Shown one piece after another: positions 1 through 11,291 of a stretch of 64,000 nt of DNA. The stretch spans positions 20,203,650-20,267,649 of the forward strand of contig NC_135262.1 of assembly GCF_964204865.1 (NCBI RefSeq). The letters are read 5' to 3'. Below the pieces are notes generated by a model. It had not been told where the DNA came from. It was given only the letters and a program-made list of their open reading frames with translations, and searched no databases. Every line of letters starts with the position of its first letter. Positions within the stretch are counted from its first letter, which is position 1. The DNA is from Styela clava (taxonomy: Eukaryota > Chordata > Ascidiacea > Stolidobranchia > Styelidae). The translations under genes and the position numbers were made by a program.

Positions 1-993
1 GCGATTTTCACTGCCGTATTTTAAACTGTCGCGGGCCTCATTAAAAACTATTTTGTTTACGGTTTTATTTTCAGTATTTTAAATTGCCGCTTTTTAATCA
101 AAAAATTTGCGTTTTCTTTAGAAACTCGCCGCCGAAGAACGTATTCATCGGATTCACAATTCTGTGCGAATATAAAAATAAAATATTTGTCATCGTTATC
201 GTGGAACAAATTTGTGGAAAATTTGCGTTTTAGAGAAAATAACACAAACGTAAAGACGTTTACGGCCTAAATAACATGTTCGCAGATGAAAGTAATCGCG
301 CGCAAGTTTCTATCGAGAATGTTTTCATTCAACGGAAACGTCTTGAAAAAATGTGTGACGTCACACAAATATCCGATATTCTTATGAACGCTAATTCCGA
401 TATTCGAATACATTCGAATACTTTATTCGAATTGGCCATCCCTGGGTAGATAACAGGTATTCCATTGTTTATTGCATGCAATTCCATTGTTTATTGTATG
501 CAATTCCTTCATACACTATAGATAAGCTTCTTTTACTTGATTTTATTTTTGAGTGTATTCTAAATAGTGAACTATTTGGTATTGGCCATCCCTGAACCCA
601 CCCTTAATATTTGGTAAAAAATTAAATAACAACCAGTGGCGCACTTGCGTAGTACCACAGGTATTTGATCTTTCACAAAGGAATATAAATCCTTCTTTGA
701 AATGAACAGGAGTAAACTCTTTGCGAGGCTGTTTTCTAGAACTGACTGCTTTTAGTCAGTAATTACAACTTTGGGCATTTCAAAATTTGCTGACGTGATT
801 CCAAAATTACCAAAATCTTGATGCTTGAAAATGTTATCTTCACAATATTTTCTGTAAATTCATTAGTACCACTAGTGGTCTGAAGTATTATAATATAGAA
901 ATTTTCTCCAAGGTTGATGATTAATCACAGATTTAGAATTTGGCTGGTAAGGACATCTCATTTACTTTTATTTATTTTCTATTTCACCATCAG
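1..993. other. No gene recognised; hAT-like repeat ends
   Basis: No exon with convincing splice sites was found before 994, although the gene starting there must continue upstream, probably outside the window. The stretch holds degenerate TTCGAAT repeats around 400-430. The terminus-like motif ATTGGCCATCCCTG occurs twice in the same orientation (431-444 and about 579-592); its reverse complement begins CAGGGATGGCC, the form of many hAT-type termini. A separate CAGTGGCGCAC motif lies near 635. No complete element with both ends and a target duplication could be defined. Confidence 0.35.
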
Positions 994-3900
994 AAGATGA
1001 CATTCCAGAATGTATTGATGATCATGATGATGAGTTGAGTGGAGACTCAACACATATCTGTGATGAAAGGAAAGCAGCAGGTGACAGTCATGTATTGCCT
1101 GGTAGTGCATGGCTAAGAACAAAACGTATGAGGGTTCTGCAACAGAATAAACCTGGAGGTACTTGTTTCCTTACTTCTTCAAACCTCCTAGGAATAATTA
1201 TGTATGAGAATACTTCAAAATGACATTGTTTGTCATATTGTCAAGCTTTCTTATCAATCTTTACTCTTTCTTGAGATGAATATAAGAAATCAACTTATCT
1301 GTACTCTATTTTAAGTTGTGTATCAAAATTATTAACAACATGTTTAATCTATATTGTGGTATTATTGTGCAATATTGCCCGGCCAGTATCATTCATAGGG
1401 CTATATGTCCACTCTTGCTGATTATTAAAATTGCTGTTTATGAAATATCCATCATTTTCTTGATGCCACCATTTAATGGTTGATTGGTTGTCATGGGTGT
1501 CCTTGTATAGAGAGAGTTATGACCTCATTTTGCTTCAAATTCCCCCAAACATCTCGATTTTTGAGTAAGTTACCTCTTTGTACAAATAAATGCGAGAAGT
1601 TGGTAACAACTACTGAGATTTGTCTCTGTCTTATTCTGAACAAGGTATAAAATAAAATATAAATGTATATATTCGATTTTGGTCAGATCTCACAAATATT
1701 TCTGAAAGAAATCAAAACAACAATAATATCAAGAATTTCAAGAAAATGAAGGCTCGACTCCCTGGTAGTTCATGGTTGTCTCAGAAACAACGTTCTGATC
1801 ATCATATGGAAAGCAGCTCGGATGATGCAATTGTTCTTGGTGGAAATAATGAGAGCAAAGATGTTGTTAAACGTGGGTTTCTTTCAATTAACACAAGATC
1901 CACATTAAAATAAACTTCTTCCATTTATAGTAAACAGTTTCTGCTTTGGCCTGAGTTTTCGCCTTTTTCAGTATCTCACACTGTTTACCATACTTTCTTG
2001 TAAGTGGTTCTTTTGTTTTCCAACAAATCATTATTACTTGCTATGATAAACTTAAAATGAAAATATCTGATTCAATGCTTTCAATAAGTTGGGTCTAATT
2101 GTTTTTCTTGTAAAATATATTGGGTTGACATTTATTTTTAAAACAATGTCTTGTTTGGAGTCAACTTGGAATAATGCATTGTAGTTAGATATGACTAGTG
2201 TTATGATTATCACAGAATTGTGAATTGTCTTCTTTTCATGATGGAATCAGAATCAGCTAAAATCTGTTGAGCATGCGATAAATTGACTATTGAGAGTATT
2301 GTCTTCAATCCTTTCATTGTCTCACTGAGATTCACAACGACATCGACCTCAAACTTCGATCTGAATTCATGAATTTCATTCGTTATCTTGAGGTATATAG
2401 TTGCAGATAAGCTGCACTTGTCGATGTCTAAGCTGTCGATATTTTGAGGAGTTTTATTGTATCTAACATTGTACTCTGCTAAATGTAGGAAAAGAATCCA
2501 AGTGTCGTCATCAGAAGAGGAGTGGAAAATTTCGAAATCTGCCTGGCAGTGCGTGGTTGAAAAAAATTGATTCAGGAAATCGATCTGAAAATAGTGATAA
2601 CACTGGCATTTCATTACCAATAGGTATCATCATACATATATATCTACATTCTATATTTTTAATTAATGACTCAAATAGATCATTTGTATTCAATTGAAAT
2701 CTCATTATGGCGTCATTCAATTTCTGAAAAAAACACTGAAAAAAAAATCATTGTTCATCTTGACTTTGCAGCATTTCTAAAACCAAACTCATTGAATATG
2801 CATTGATTTCTAATTTCTATGTGTTCGATGTTGAACATGATTTAATTTAGAATAAATTTTGTAACCCATATTCTTAAATGGCAGTGGTATGAATCAATAT
2901 ATGTCTCATTGCCATTTTTATCACAGCTTTTCATATCAAGTTGTAAATTGTACTGGATAAGCTTTTAGTACTTGTGGACCACTCCCTGTTCACCATTCTA
3001 AAAATATGAACGTACTAGAGTCTATTGTGTATTTACCTTTTTATGGTAGATAAAAATAAATTAAATGCTAGCAAGGTCGAAGGTAATGTGATAGTGGGTT
3101 TGAAAAAGAAGCTATAACATCCCTATTCATGACTAGTCTACTTTTGTCACAAAAAGAAAATGTTTAATTATAGATCCAACAAAGTTTTGTTATAAGAAAA
3201 CTCATTAAGCAGATGTTAACTGTTACAGAATGCCTTGCAGCACATTTGTTTGCATGTTTCGAAAAAAATGTACAGTTCAGCCACGCTTAACAAAAAAATC
3301 AATCGCTGCTGTATTACTGTATATATATTATATTACATTTTTATATTTATACTGGTGAGAGACAATACCTCAAATTAAAAAGACTGTTTGCATAGTGTTT
3401 ACTTCCATAATTTGACAGAACCAACGTCATATTTTCGAAAACAAGATCATGCAATCGCATTGAAAAGCTGTTCAAGCTGCAGTGCAAATAATTTCAGTAT
3501 TCCAGAAAAGAAGTGAGTATGCTCATCACATTGACATGACACTAATCAAAACTGGCCGCCTTTTGAATGTTTTCTTCATTCTTCAAAAATTGATACGATA
3601 GCCTGTCCATTAATCATGTGAAAATGATAGTGATTAAAAGGGTATCCTATTGCTGTTGATTGTCATATTATTGTTCACAACCAAGAAACTGTGTATTTGA
3701 AGCTTTTTAGATATGTTGTTTTTATTGAAGCATTAGTATTTGGATCCAAAAGCTATCAGTAGAATTCTTCTTGTCGACTGCTGAATTTCTTTATGTATTC
3801 CACATTTAGGCTTTCAAGTCATGATCCAGGAAACGATAGTGATGAATATACATACTCTGATGATTTTGAAGATGATTTTGAATTTTCAGGTACAATCTTG

Positions 3901-6144
3901 TTTACAGCCAAAGACATAACATACTTGTATTAAACTAGTGATTTCGCTGTTTGGAAACGCCATTTAGTTACCAGCCCGAGACAGCTATAGGTATAGTAGT
4001 TACGCTTTTGATTGTCCAGATGCATGGGCATGCATTTTCATGGAAAGGAGAAAGTAACACGTCCTAATCATGTGAAATACTCTTGTCAGGGAGGGCGAAC
4101 ATTTTTTAATAAATGGGTCAAAAATTATATTTTTATCACGAAACAGAAGAGTGCGGGTCACAGATATTCAATTAATGTCCACATCAATAAAAAACTTGCT
4201 GTTGTATTATAATCAATTGTTGTTATTGTATAGTTTTGAGTTTATACATGCTGCACTTTGAAGTAACAGGACTGAGGCTATTTCTGGTACCCGATTTTAT
4301 AAAATTGTGAAACCTTGTTTTTCGCACACATATGAATGACCGAAAACATTCATGAATATCATTACTATGCTTATGTTATTTATGATTTATTTCTGTTCGT
4401 CTGTTTCACTGATAATAACAACTTACACTCGAATTTGATCTCACTTTGTGGCAATTAGTTTTCGCAACAATTCATTCTGTTTCGATTAGACAAGAAGGAT
4501 TAGTTAAGGGCTAAGGGCATGCCTCCAATCTCACTATTAGTTGGGCTTACGAGAGACTAGCTACATTTCCTTGATCTGTCTTTGCGCCAATGCATTCTTT
4601 ATTTTATCTTTATTGTAAAACTTTGTTGTAGGCAGGAAATAAAAATACTAACAATTAGTTCTCCTATACCCCTCAAAACAGTATGTGGTCCCCTTTAGTT
4701 CATGTACTCCCGAAAGGTAAACCTAGAAAGAGACGCTGCGAGAAATGACGAGATCAATTGTTTTATTATGTCATATGTATTGTGACAACCAGTATGTGCC
4801 TCATGAAATATGTGGGCCAGACACGTAGTCCAAGTTTAGGGGGATTTAAAATTGCCATGCCGGCTCAGAAATTTGAATTTGGGAGGTCCAGCCCTGGCTG
4901 TGCCACTGACGCCACATTATGATAGTTTCCGTAACTTATTGTTAGATGAAATTTTTATCACTGTTTCATAGTTTTTTTTGCATTAATTCAAGATATAACT
5001 GATCACGAAAAAAACGTGGTGGCTGGTAGGGCCTGGAGTTTCGAAACAGTGGTATGTCGAAATAGTGACCTATTTTTCTGATTGTTAACTAGATTTCTTT
5101 CACTTACATGTACAAGCATGTGAAATTTCACTTGTACAATCTGTTTTTGTATTAATCGCATGCTATTTGGTCACTGATTCAATTTCGTCTCCAGAAACTT
5201 AATCATGTGAAACCATTCAGGCTTTTTAATGTTGTGACTACAAGAGGGCGGGTTCCAAACGATTCGTGCCTCCAATGATACATTATTTTAAAATGACTTA
5301 CAAGCGAAAAGTTTCAAGCAAGATTAATTCATTTAGATGATGACTTGCAGCAGACTATTACTGAAACAGAAGACTCCAAATCATCACTGAATATTGTACA
5401 ACTAGGGTGTATTGGTGAGTCAGCCTGTCCAAAAAATGTTAGATTTGAAAATGTGGAGACCCACGGTCATGGATAAATGGGTACTCCTATAGTATGGGAA
5501 CCAAGGTTGCGGACACCGGAACGTAGTATGTGTACGAGGTTAGAGTTGGGCCATAATTTTCGGTGTCCGTCATCTTGGTTCACGTACTGCGGGAGTACCG
5601 ATATATGACACTGTTATGTCGCTGCTATCTGTGTTGGGATTCAATGTTTCAGTAAAATACTCCGATTACATATATATACGTAACAAATGAATATATCCAT
5701 TTTATTACTTCGACTTGTTTGTTATCGCATCTTAGAGATGAAAATACTATTTGGAGGATGTGTAAACAAATATCAAGTACACACTTGAATTGAAATATAC
5801 TTTTGAATTCCACTTGTTGTTGGAAAACAGTGGCTGATACAACAGAGCTATGATGTGAAATACATGGTGGACACTTTGTCATCTTGCATCTGGAGCATTC
5901 TTATGAATTGTACTCGATTTGACCAATTTTTGAATCAATAGACCTCGACTGCATGACATATTACATTTTTTTTTATTCTGGTCTTTTTTCTTCAGATATC
6001 CTCGGTGAAAAGGTTTTCAATGATCTTTCGTCACTTTTCAAAAAAGGATTGACATTTAGCGAAGCTCTAAACAACCTTGATACATACAAGGTAGACAAAG
6101 AAGCTCTACAAGCATGCTATATCCTGCTTGAAAAGCAATCATAA
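994..6144 (+). CDS. Multi-exon gene (3' part) with repeated LPGS(A/S)WL motif, unknown function
   Basis: I do not recognise this protein. Seven coding exons are proposed by linking GT-AG sites and reading phase: 994-1158, 1687-1839 (or to 1872), 2489-2623, 3419-3512, 3810-3889, 5337-5414 and 5996-6144, ending in TAA. All junctions are phase 1 except the 3512/3810 junction, which is phase 2 on both sides, so the frame stays open throughout. Exons 1-3 each contain one copy of LPGSAWL or LPGSSWL followed by a basic and then acidic/serine-rich tail. Exon 5 is very acidic (YSDDFEDDFEFS). The last exon is a compact, probably helical domain of about 49 residues ending LLEKQS. Acidic YSDDFE-type segments occur in several ciliary and centrosomal proteins, but that is a weak hint. 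The 5' end lies outside the window. The donor of exon 2 is ambiguous. Confidence 0.6.
5480..5599. mobile_element. 120-bp palindromic MITE in an intron
   Basis: The two ends are near-perfect inverted copies of about 39 bp: GGTACTCC(T/C) at the left and GGAGTACC at the right, both continuing through GAACCAAG and GGACACCG towards the centre. The flanks GATAAATG and GATATATG match at 7 of 8 positions, suggesting an 8-bp target-site duplication as made by hAT-type transposases. It is non-coding and lies in the intron between the exons at 5337-5414 and 5996-6144. Confidence 0.7.
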
Positions 6145-6211
6145 TTTTTCTTGGATATGCCCACAAATTGGATTCTGAAACATAACAGTGACAGCGAACT
6201 GGGTAGTTCTA

Positions 6212-6217
6212 AATAAA
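6212..6217 (+). promoter_or_regulatory. Polyadenylation signal AATAAA
   Basis: A canonical AATAAA hexamer lies 68 bases after the TAA stop of the LPGS-motif gene, a normal distance for a short 3' UTR. It supports the choice of terminal exon. Confidence 0.5.
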
Positions 6218-7925
6218 AAGTACCGTTAATACTTATCCAATCTGAAATATTCAACTATACCCGGCCGGTTTTGCTATTTTAAAATGCCATGGCTGTTTTT
6301 TTCACAGCCTTCACCCAACCGACCGTATGTGTTTGTATATTCTTAAATGATAACTTTTATCATCAGACTGTGAAATCAAACATGTTTATTTTTATCTTTA
6401 ATTAAATTAAATTCAAGATTTTTATTTTTAAGTATAATGTCTATCTAATATAATATTGATTTATTGAGTGATGAAATACTGTGAATTGGTTACTTTTTGT
6501 AAAAGCAGAATGTTTGAATACAACACTGTTTAAAATATTAATACTCAAGTGGGTTAACAACCAATTTTGTAAAATTTGTTTTCATTTACAGTCAGTGTAC
6601 AGTGTTCGATGTTCACAGACATGGCAGATGGTGGTAGTTGTTACCAGTGTTGTTGAGGCTCTGGTAGAATGGGCAATGAATAATTATTTACTATTCTAGA
6701 ATAGTTAAATCGGATCCTATTCTATTTTCATACTTATTCAAATAGTGGGAGTTTTCCACATTGCTAGATTTAAATGTTAAAAAATTGTAAATGTATTACT
6801 ATAGTATAAATGTATTATTTATTTGGAAATAACTTTAACATTGGATTTTATTTGATACTCAACAGGCATTTCCCATGACAATAAAATCTAAGAATATTAC
6901 AATATTTTTGCTTTCAATTGTCCCAAATATATGTAATCCCTAAATACTGATATGCTAAATTAAGATGCGCTTTACACCCTTTAATAGTAAGCGGTTAAAT
7001 ACAAAAATATATATGAAACGACATTAAATCATTAGGAAAGTTGCCGAGTGTACTAAAAAAAACACACGCGCTGAGAATTAATTAGATGCAGGACCAGCGT
7101 ATGACCACTGCAACCTATGCGGCGGTTGTAAAATATTAAATTTAATCACTATCAATTAAAATCAACTTTTTATTCTATTTCATTTTCTATTAATATCGTT
7201 AAATATCATATCTAGCCAGACTTGGCCCTACCTAAACTTAATACGTAACTATCTACGCCAGATGCGGCATCATTTTTTTTAGTTTATCGGCGACTGAAAT
7301 ATACATACACTCGATCAAACGTGCGTCTATCTTGAACGATAGAAACGGAACGAAAAATATGTAATCTTTTGAAAGTGAAATTTGAATGTGACAGATTGTT
7401 GCGTTTTGCGATATAACTTTGTATTTCGGAAAGGGGGGTAATAAAATTATTCGTAAATAATATTTGATTCAAATTAATCGCAAGTAATGTCATAACATTT
7501 TTTTATATGGGTATTATGGATACACGTACATTGATATATACTGAAATAAGTGAAATTTAAAAATTTAATCGGACAGAGAAGAGAAATGAAGAACAGGTAA
7601 ATAGAAAAGTGGAAAGAAGCTTTCAGATTTCAATTTAACATATTTCATCACACCTTAACCTTACAACTCGCAAGTAATGGCTTAGTTAACCTTGATATCG
7701 GATATCATCAGTAGCCTAATTAGTAGCACATTTTTAGGCCACTAATTATGGTTATTGTTTACCATTTGAGATTCCAGCCTACATATACGAATGCCGTCAA
7801 TCATGTTTTGTCGACGTACGATTGAATCATCTCATTGGCATACGCAACCAGTATAACCCATAGAAGTTGGTCGCAAGATAGTAAAGTTCAGTGTGGCGAT
7901 CGGGTCGTGAATAGAGCGCCGTTAG
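6218..7925. other. No gene or defined element recognised
   Basis: AT-rich intergenic DNA. Open frames here are short, lack splice-site support and show no recognisable domain. A promoter for a neighbouring gene cannot be identified. Confidence 0.4.
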
Positions 7926-8313
7926 GTCAGGTACTGAATAGTATAGCACCGTCGGTCAAAGATAGGTAAGTTGTGGCAGATAGGGCGGTGGATCGAGGAT
8001 ACGTAGGTTGAGGGAGATAGGGCAGTTGGTCGAGAAGGAAAGGTTGAGGGAGATAGAACGGTGGTTCGGGGATGCGAAAGTTGGGGAGATAGGGCAGTGG
8101 GTCGAGGATAGGCAGATAGCGTAGTGGGTCAAGGATAGGAAGGTTGAGGGAGATAGGGCAGTGAGTCGAGGATAGGCAGATAGCGTAGTGGGTCAAGGAT
8201 AGGAAGGTTGAGGGAGATAGGGCAGTGAGTCGAGGATAGGAAAGTCGAGAGAGGTCGGGCAGTGGGTCGAGGATAGGTAAGTAGATGGAGATAGGGCATT
8301 GGGCCGCGGACAG
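7926..8313. repeat. Purine-rich minisatellite, about 64-bp period
   Basis: The plus strand is strongly G+A rich and built from GGGTCGAGGATAGG and GTTGAGGGAGATAGGGCAG modules. At 8101-8228 two units repeat almost perfectly with a 64-bp period; units to either side are more diverged. Open frames on the opposite strand (LPQPSYP-like repeats) follow from the repeat and are not a gene. Confidence 0.8.
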
Positions 8314-8833
8314 TTTTCAAGTAGACGAATTGCTCGCGGAGGCCCTAAGTATCTTTAACGGAGTTCTGAGGCTCCGTACGGAGCGCTTTGAGAACCTAAA
8401 GTCTACGTAGTAGGATATAACAATGCAAACAACTAAGTAACGAATGTTTCCCCGACTTTTGATCTCTTGAATTCTTCCTCTTTACACTCTACCATTGCAA
8501 AATTATTGTTACTTATTTTATGAACGGTTTTGCGAGTTCAGGACTTATATTTACCAAAACACAACTAAAATCTAACAAATAACACACAACCATGAAAATC
8601 TGTCTGAATGACTAAATCAGTGGTCGGCAACCACCGGCCGTCGCCGGTCCGCGGAAAGGTTATTACCGGTCCGCAGAAACGTGACGCAAAAGACGGACAA
8701 CGTCCTAATAACAACCTCTTTAGTTGATTGAAATTTCAAACAATATTGAGTTGAAAAGAGTCTTTGCGATTTATAGGGTAGCTACTTTGAGGGTTTTATT
8801 TGTATAGTCAATTTCTTGTCTGTTGTCCTAGTA
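8314..8833. other. No gene; solitary hAT-like terminus near 8618
   Basis: Around 8618 the sequence CAGTGGTCGGCAACC, followed by repeated CCGGTCCGCG motifs, resembles a hAT-type end. No matching opposite end was found nearby, so this is probably a truncated element. The rest shows nothing recognisable. Confidence 0.3.
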
Positions 8834-8988
8834 TAACGCAGCAGCCCTAAACTGCTGTTATAATTGTTAGGGGTACATGTCGCACATATGTGTCTTAGGA
8901 CAGTAAGTCCTGGAAAATGTATCCCGTCTCTGTTTTACTGTTTTTTTATTATGCAGATACTGTTACATTTTTGAGGCAAATAAACATA
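8834..8988 (+). mobile_element. CATA-tailed retroposon, copy A
   Basis: About 135 bp from TAACGCAGCAG (8834) to GATACTGTTACAT (8967) recur in reverse complement at 10506-10644 with only scattered mismatches. Both copies lead at the same end into CATA-rich sequence, perfect here (8989-9122) and degenerate at the other copy. A shared body with a simple-repeat tail suggests the 3' end of a non-LTR retroposon. No coding sequence is visible. Confidence 0.55.
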
Positions 8989-9122
8989 CATACATACGTA
9001 CGTACATACATACATACATACATACATACATACATACATACGTACGTACGTACGTACGTACGTACATACATACATACGTCATACATACATACATACATAC
9101 ATACATACATACATACATACAT
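8989..9122. repeat. (CATA)n microsatellite with CGTA interruptions
   Basis: A tetranucleotide tract of CATA with runs of CGTA, starting after AATAAA. The threonine/tyrosine/histidine-rich frames on both strands are products of the repeat. Confidence 0.95.
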
Positions 9123-9194
9123 AAGGACCATGCCGTCGGTGGCCAGACATCGTAATTCATCATTTACTCATTTAGGCCTGCTTAACAAACATTG

Positions 9195-9415
9195 GCGCGG
9201 CGGTGTGGCTCAACGGGCTAAGCGTTAGGAATACGCTCGCCACCGCACCTCTAACTACTCTGCGTGGGTTCGCAGGTTCGAATCCCATGCGGGGATGGTT
9301 ATGTGCGAGAGGATTGCTGGACTCCTCGCCGTCGTTGGGTGGTTCACGTAACCGCTGGTCGGTTACGGCTTCCTCCACCACCAAGTCCGTGCTTCCGAAA
9401 ACAAACAATACAGTA
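9195..9415 (+). mobile_element. tRNA-derived SINE
   Basis: The first 95 bp resemble a tRNA gene: an A-box-like GTGTGGCTCAACGGGCTAAG near 9203 and an almost perfect B box GGTTCGAATCC at 9275-9285, the two internal RNA polymerase III promoter elements. They are followed by an unrelated body of about 120 bp ending in an A-rich stretch near 9405. The lack of a clean acceptor stem and the fused body argue for a SINE rather than a functional tRNA. The SINE family was not identified. Confidence 0.7.
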
Positions 9416-10439
9416 AGTCGAAGGATCGTTTCAGCCTTAAAATTATGTTTGAATCCATGCAAACTTCTACCCACAGCCCGAAACAACAATACTTCACGCA
9501 GTTATTCAAATCAGTTTTTATTTATTTTTGACATTTTATTACAAGTTTTCATCATATGTAATTCATTCATGCCAATAAATGTGTTGTCACAAATCTCCAT
9601 TAGTTGATCGATACGAGCTTGACTGTGTTGTTAATAGCAGAGTGCACTGGAAAACGAAGTATTCTGAAACAAATTAAATTGATAGAACTGACATGAAAAA
9701 AAAGATCAGGATATTATCACCAGACAGTTTAGTAGGGTTCAACATACAACAGTGTTTTGTTGCATAATAATGTGAAATAAATATAAAAAAAATGAGCCAT
9801 TATTGGGATTCTACGTTTATCTGGTACCGGTAGTAGACTATCACCCTTTTGGTAAATGTACAAATTGGCGATTTGTATTTGGTTCATACAAAAGTGTGAC
9901 TGGGTATCATCATGCTTTGACTAAATATTTTATCAAACAGTCGATAAACGAAATAAAGTGGTAAATACTTACTCTAGAATCAGTTCTTCAAAGCCTCCTG
10001 GCGTACCGGTACGATCATTCCATAAAACGCCGTGGCTTGATCCCCTCACATTCAGAACTTCTTATGCATTAGCATTTATGCTTAACAATACATTATTGTT
10101 TCAATCTTTATTAAACTAAGCGATGAGAAACTAAATTTAAACGCCAAAAACAGAGGTTGAACACCTTACTCGCCAATGGCGAGGGAGCTAATTTCTGGAA
10201 TGAGTTCTCACTACTACGTCATCAAAGGCCGTTTCCGAACCTGGGTCGATTTTCGTTGAAGCGGTTTTTAAAAATTCATAAGTAGAAAACTAAGTCCATT
10301 TTATGCAAGCGGTAAACGGTAAAAATCTTAAAAAAATATATAGAATGAAATTTTCCACAAAATTGTTTGCGTGATAACCCACCTTTAACCAGGAAATGTA
10401 TTTCCCACTAGAGGGGGTAAAATCTCTTATTTCTATTAT
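9416..10439. other. No gene recognised
   Basis: Intergenic DNA with no convincing coding sequence. Two TACCGGTA palindromes occur (near 9827 and 10003), members of the denser cluster that follows. Confidence 0.4.
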
Positions 10440-10644
10440 TATATCATTTGAAGATTTTATGTGTGTATGTATGGTATGTACCCACCGTATGTGTATTTTC
10501 CCCTAATGTAACAGTATCTGCATAATAGTTGAACAGTGTAAAATAGACGGGATACGGTACATGTTCAAGAACTTACTGGCCTAAGACACAGATGTGCGAC
10601 ATGCACCCCTAACGAGTATAACAGCAGTTTAGACTGCTGCGTTA
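10440..10644 (-). mobile_element. CATA-tailed retroposon, copy B (inverted)
   Basis: Reverse-complement partner of 8834-8988. The body occupies 10506-10644; the degenerate CATA/TATG tail lies at about 10455-10495. Sequence matches include GCAGATACTGTTACAT and TAAACTGCTGTTATA. The tail is more decayed than that of copy A, suggesting an older insertion. Confidence 0.55.
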
Positions 10645-10654
10645 GGCTAGCTCA

Positions 10655-10760
10655 TATTCAGATATACCGGTAACGTTACCGCTGTACCGGTACCGTACCG
10701 GTACTGTATTACAGTATTAGGACAATACAGCAATGTACCGGTACTGGTACATGAAATATG
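10655..10760. repeat. Cluster of TACCGGTA palindromes
   Basis: Four copies of the self-complementary octamer TACCGGTA lie within about 80 bases, among further CGGTACCG and GGTACTGG variants. More copies occur at about 9827, 10003, 10857 and 11500, and in the right-hand duplicated block near 37669, 38304 and 38576. Function unknown; it may be a local simple-repeat drift product. Confidence 0.6.
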
Positions 10761-10834
10761 CTATACAAATAAAACTCAAGATGTCTACAAGACAGAAGGT
10801 ACGGCACAACGACGATATGTCTGTATGTACAATA

Positions 10835-11289
10835 CTGGGGTCTCGTGTAGTTCCATACCGGTACCTAACATACTTCTAGTGGTAGTAGCATAACAATTTT
10901 TCGATATGTCAATCCTAACTGCCATCTGACTACATCATCCAAAAATTACGCCACTACGACATCACAATCACGTCACAGAGCTTGCCAAACATATTTAATA
11001 TCGCCCGAAATGGCATTGGCACCTATGCTAAAAAACTGACTGACATTATCGATCTCTCTCCTATTGGAATCGTTGCGACCAGAAAACTAGTGAAATACCT
11101 GTTCAATTTCGGGTCCTCGTTTGCGCGTCTTGGATGGCAGTTCGTATAATTTGAAGGGCTCTATTACGTCACTGTGACGTCGTGTTGACATAATTTTTGG
11201 ATGGTGTAATCAGGTGGGGTTAGGATTGATACGTGAAAAAATTGTCATGCTACGCCCACTAGAAGGTACGAAACTACATGAGACCCCAA
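10835..11289. mobile_element. 455-bp palindromic MITE, Tc1/mariner-like
   Basis: The outer roughly 155 bp at each end are inverted copies, from CTGGGGTCTC at the left to GAGACCCCAA at the right, with matching internal blocks such as TCAATCCTAAC and ATCCAAAAATTA. TA dinucleotides flank both ends, as expected for Tc1/mariner-type target duplication. No transposase is encoded, so movement would have needed an enzyme in trans. Confidence 0.75.
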
Positions 11290-11291
11290 TA

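Noticed and set aside
7927-8320. Proline/serine-rich repeat protein on the minus strand
   Set aside because: Overlapping frames of the 64-bp minisatellite; no splice or start support.
8917-9228. Repetitive Y/I/H/T protein frames
   Set aside because: Translation of the (CATA)n microsatellite; open on both strands.
9195-9290. Functional tRNA gene
   Set aside because: A and B boxes are present but no clean acceptor stem or CCA-end structure, and a SINE body follows directly.
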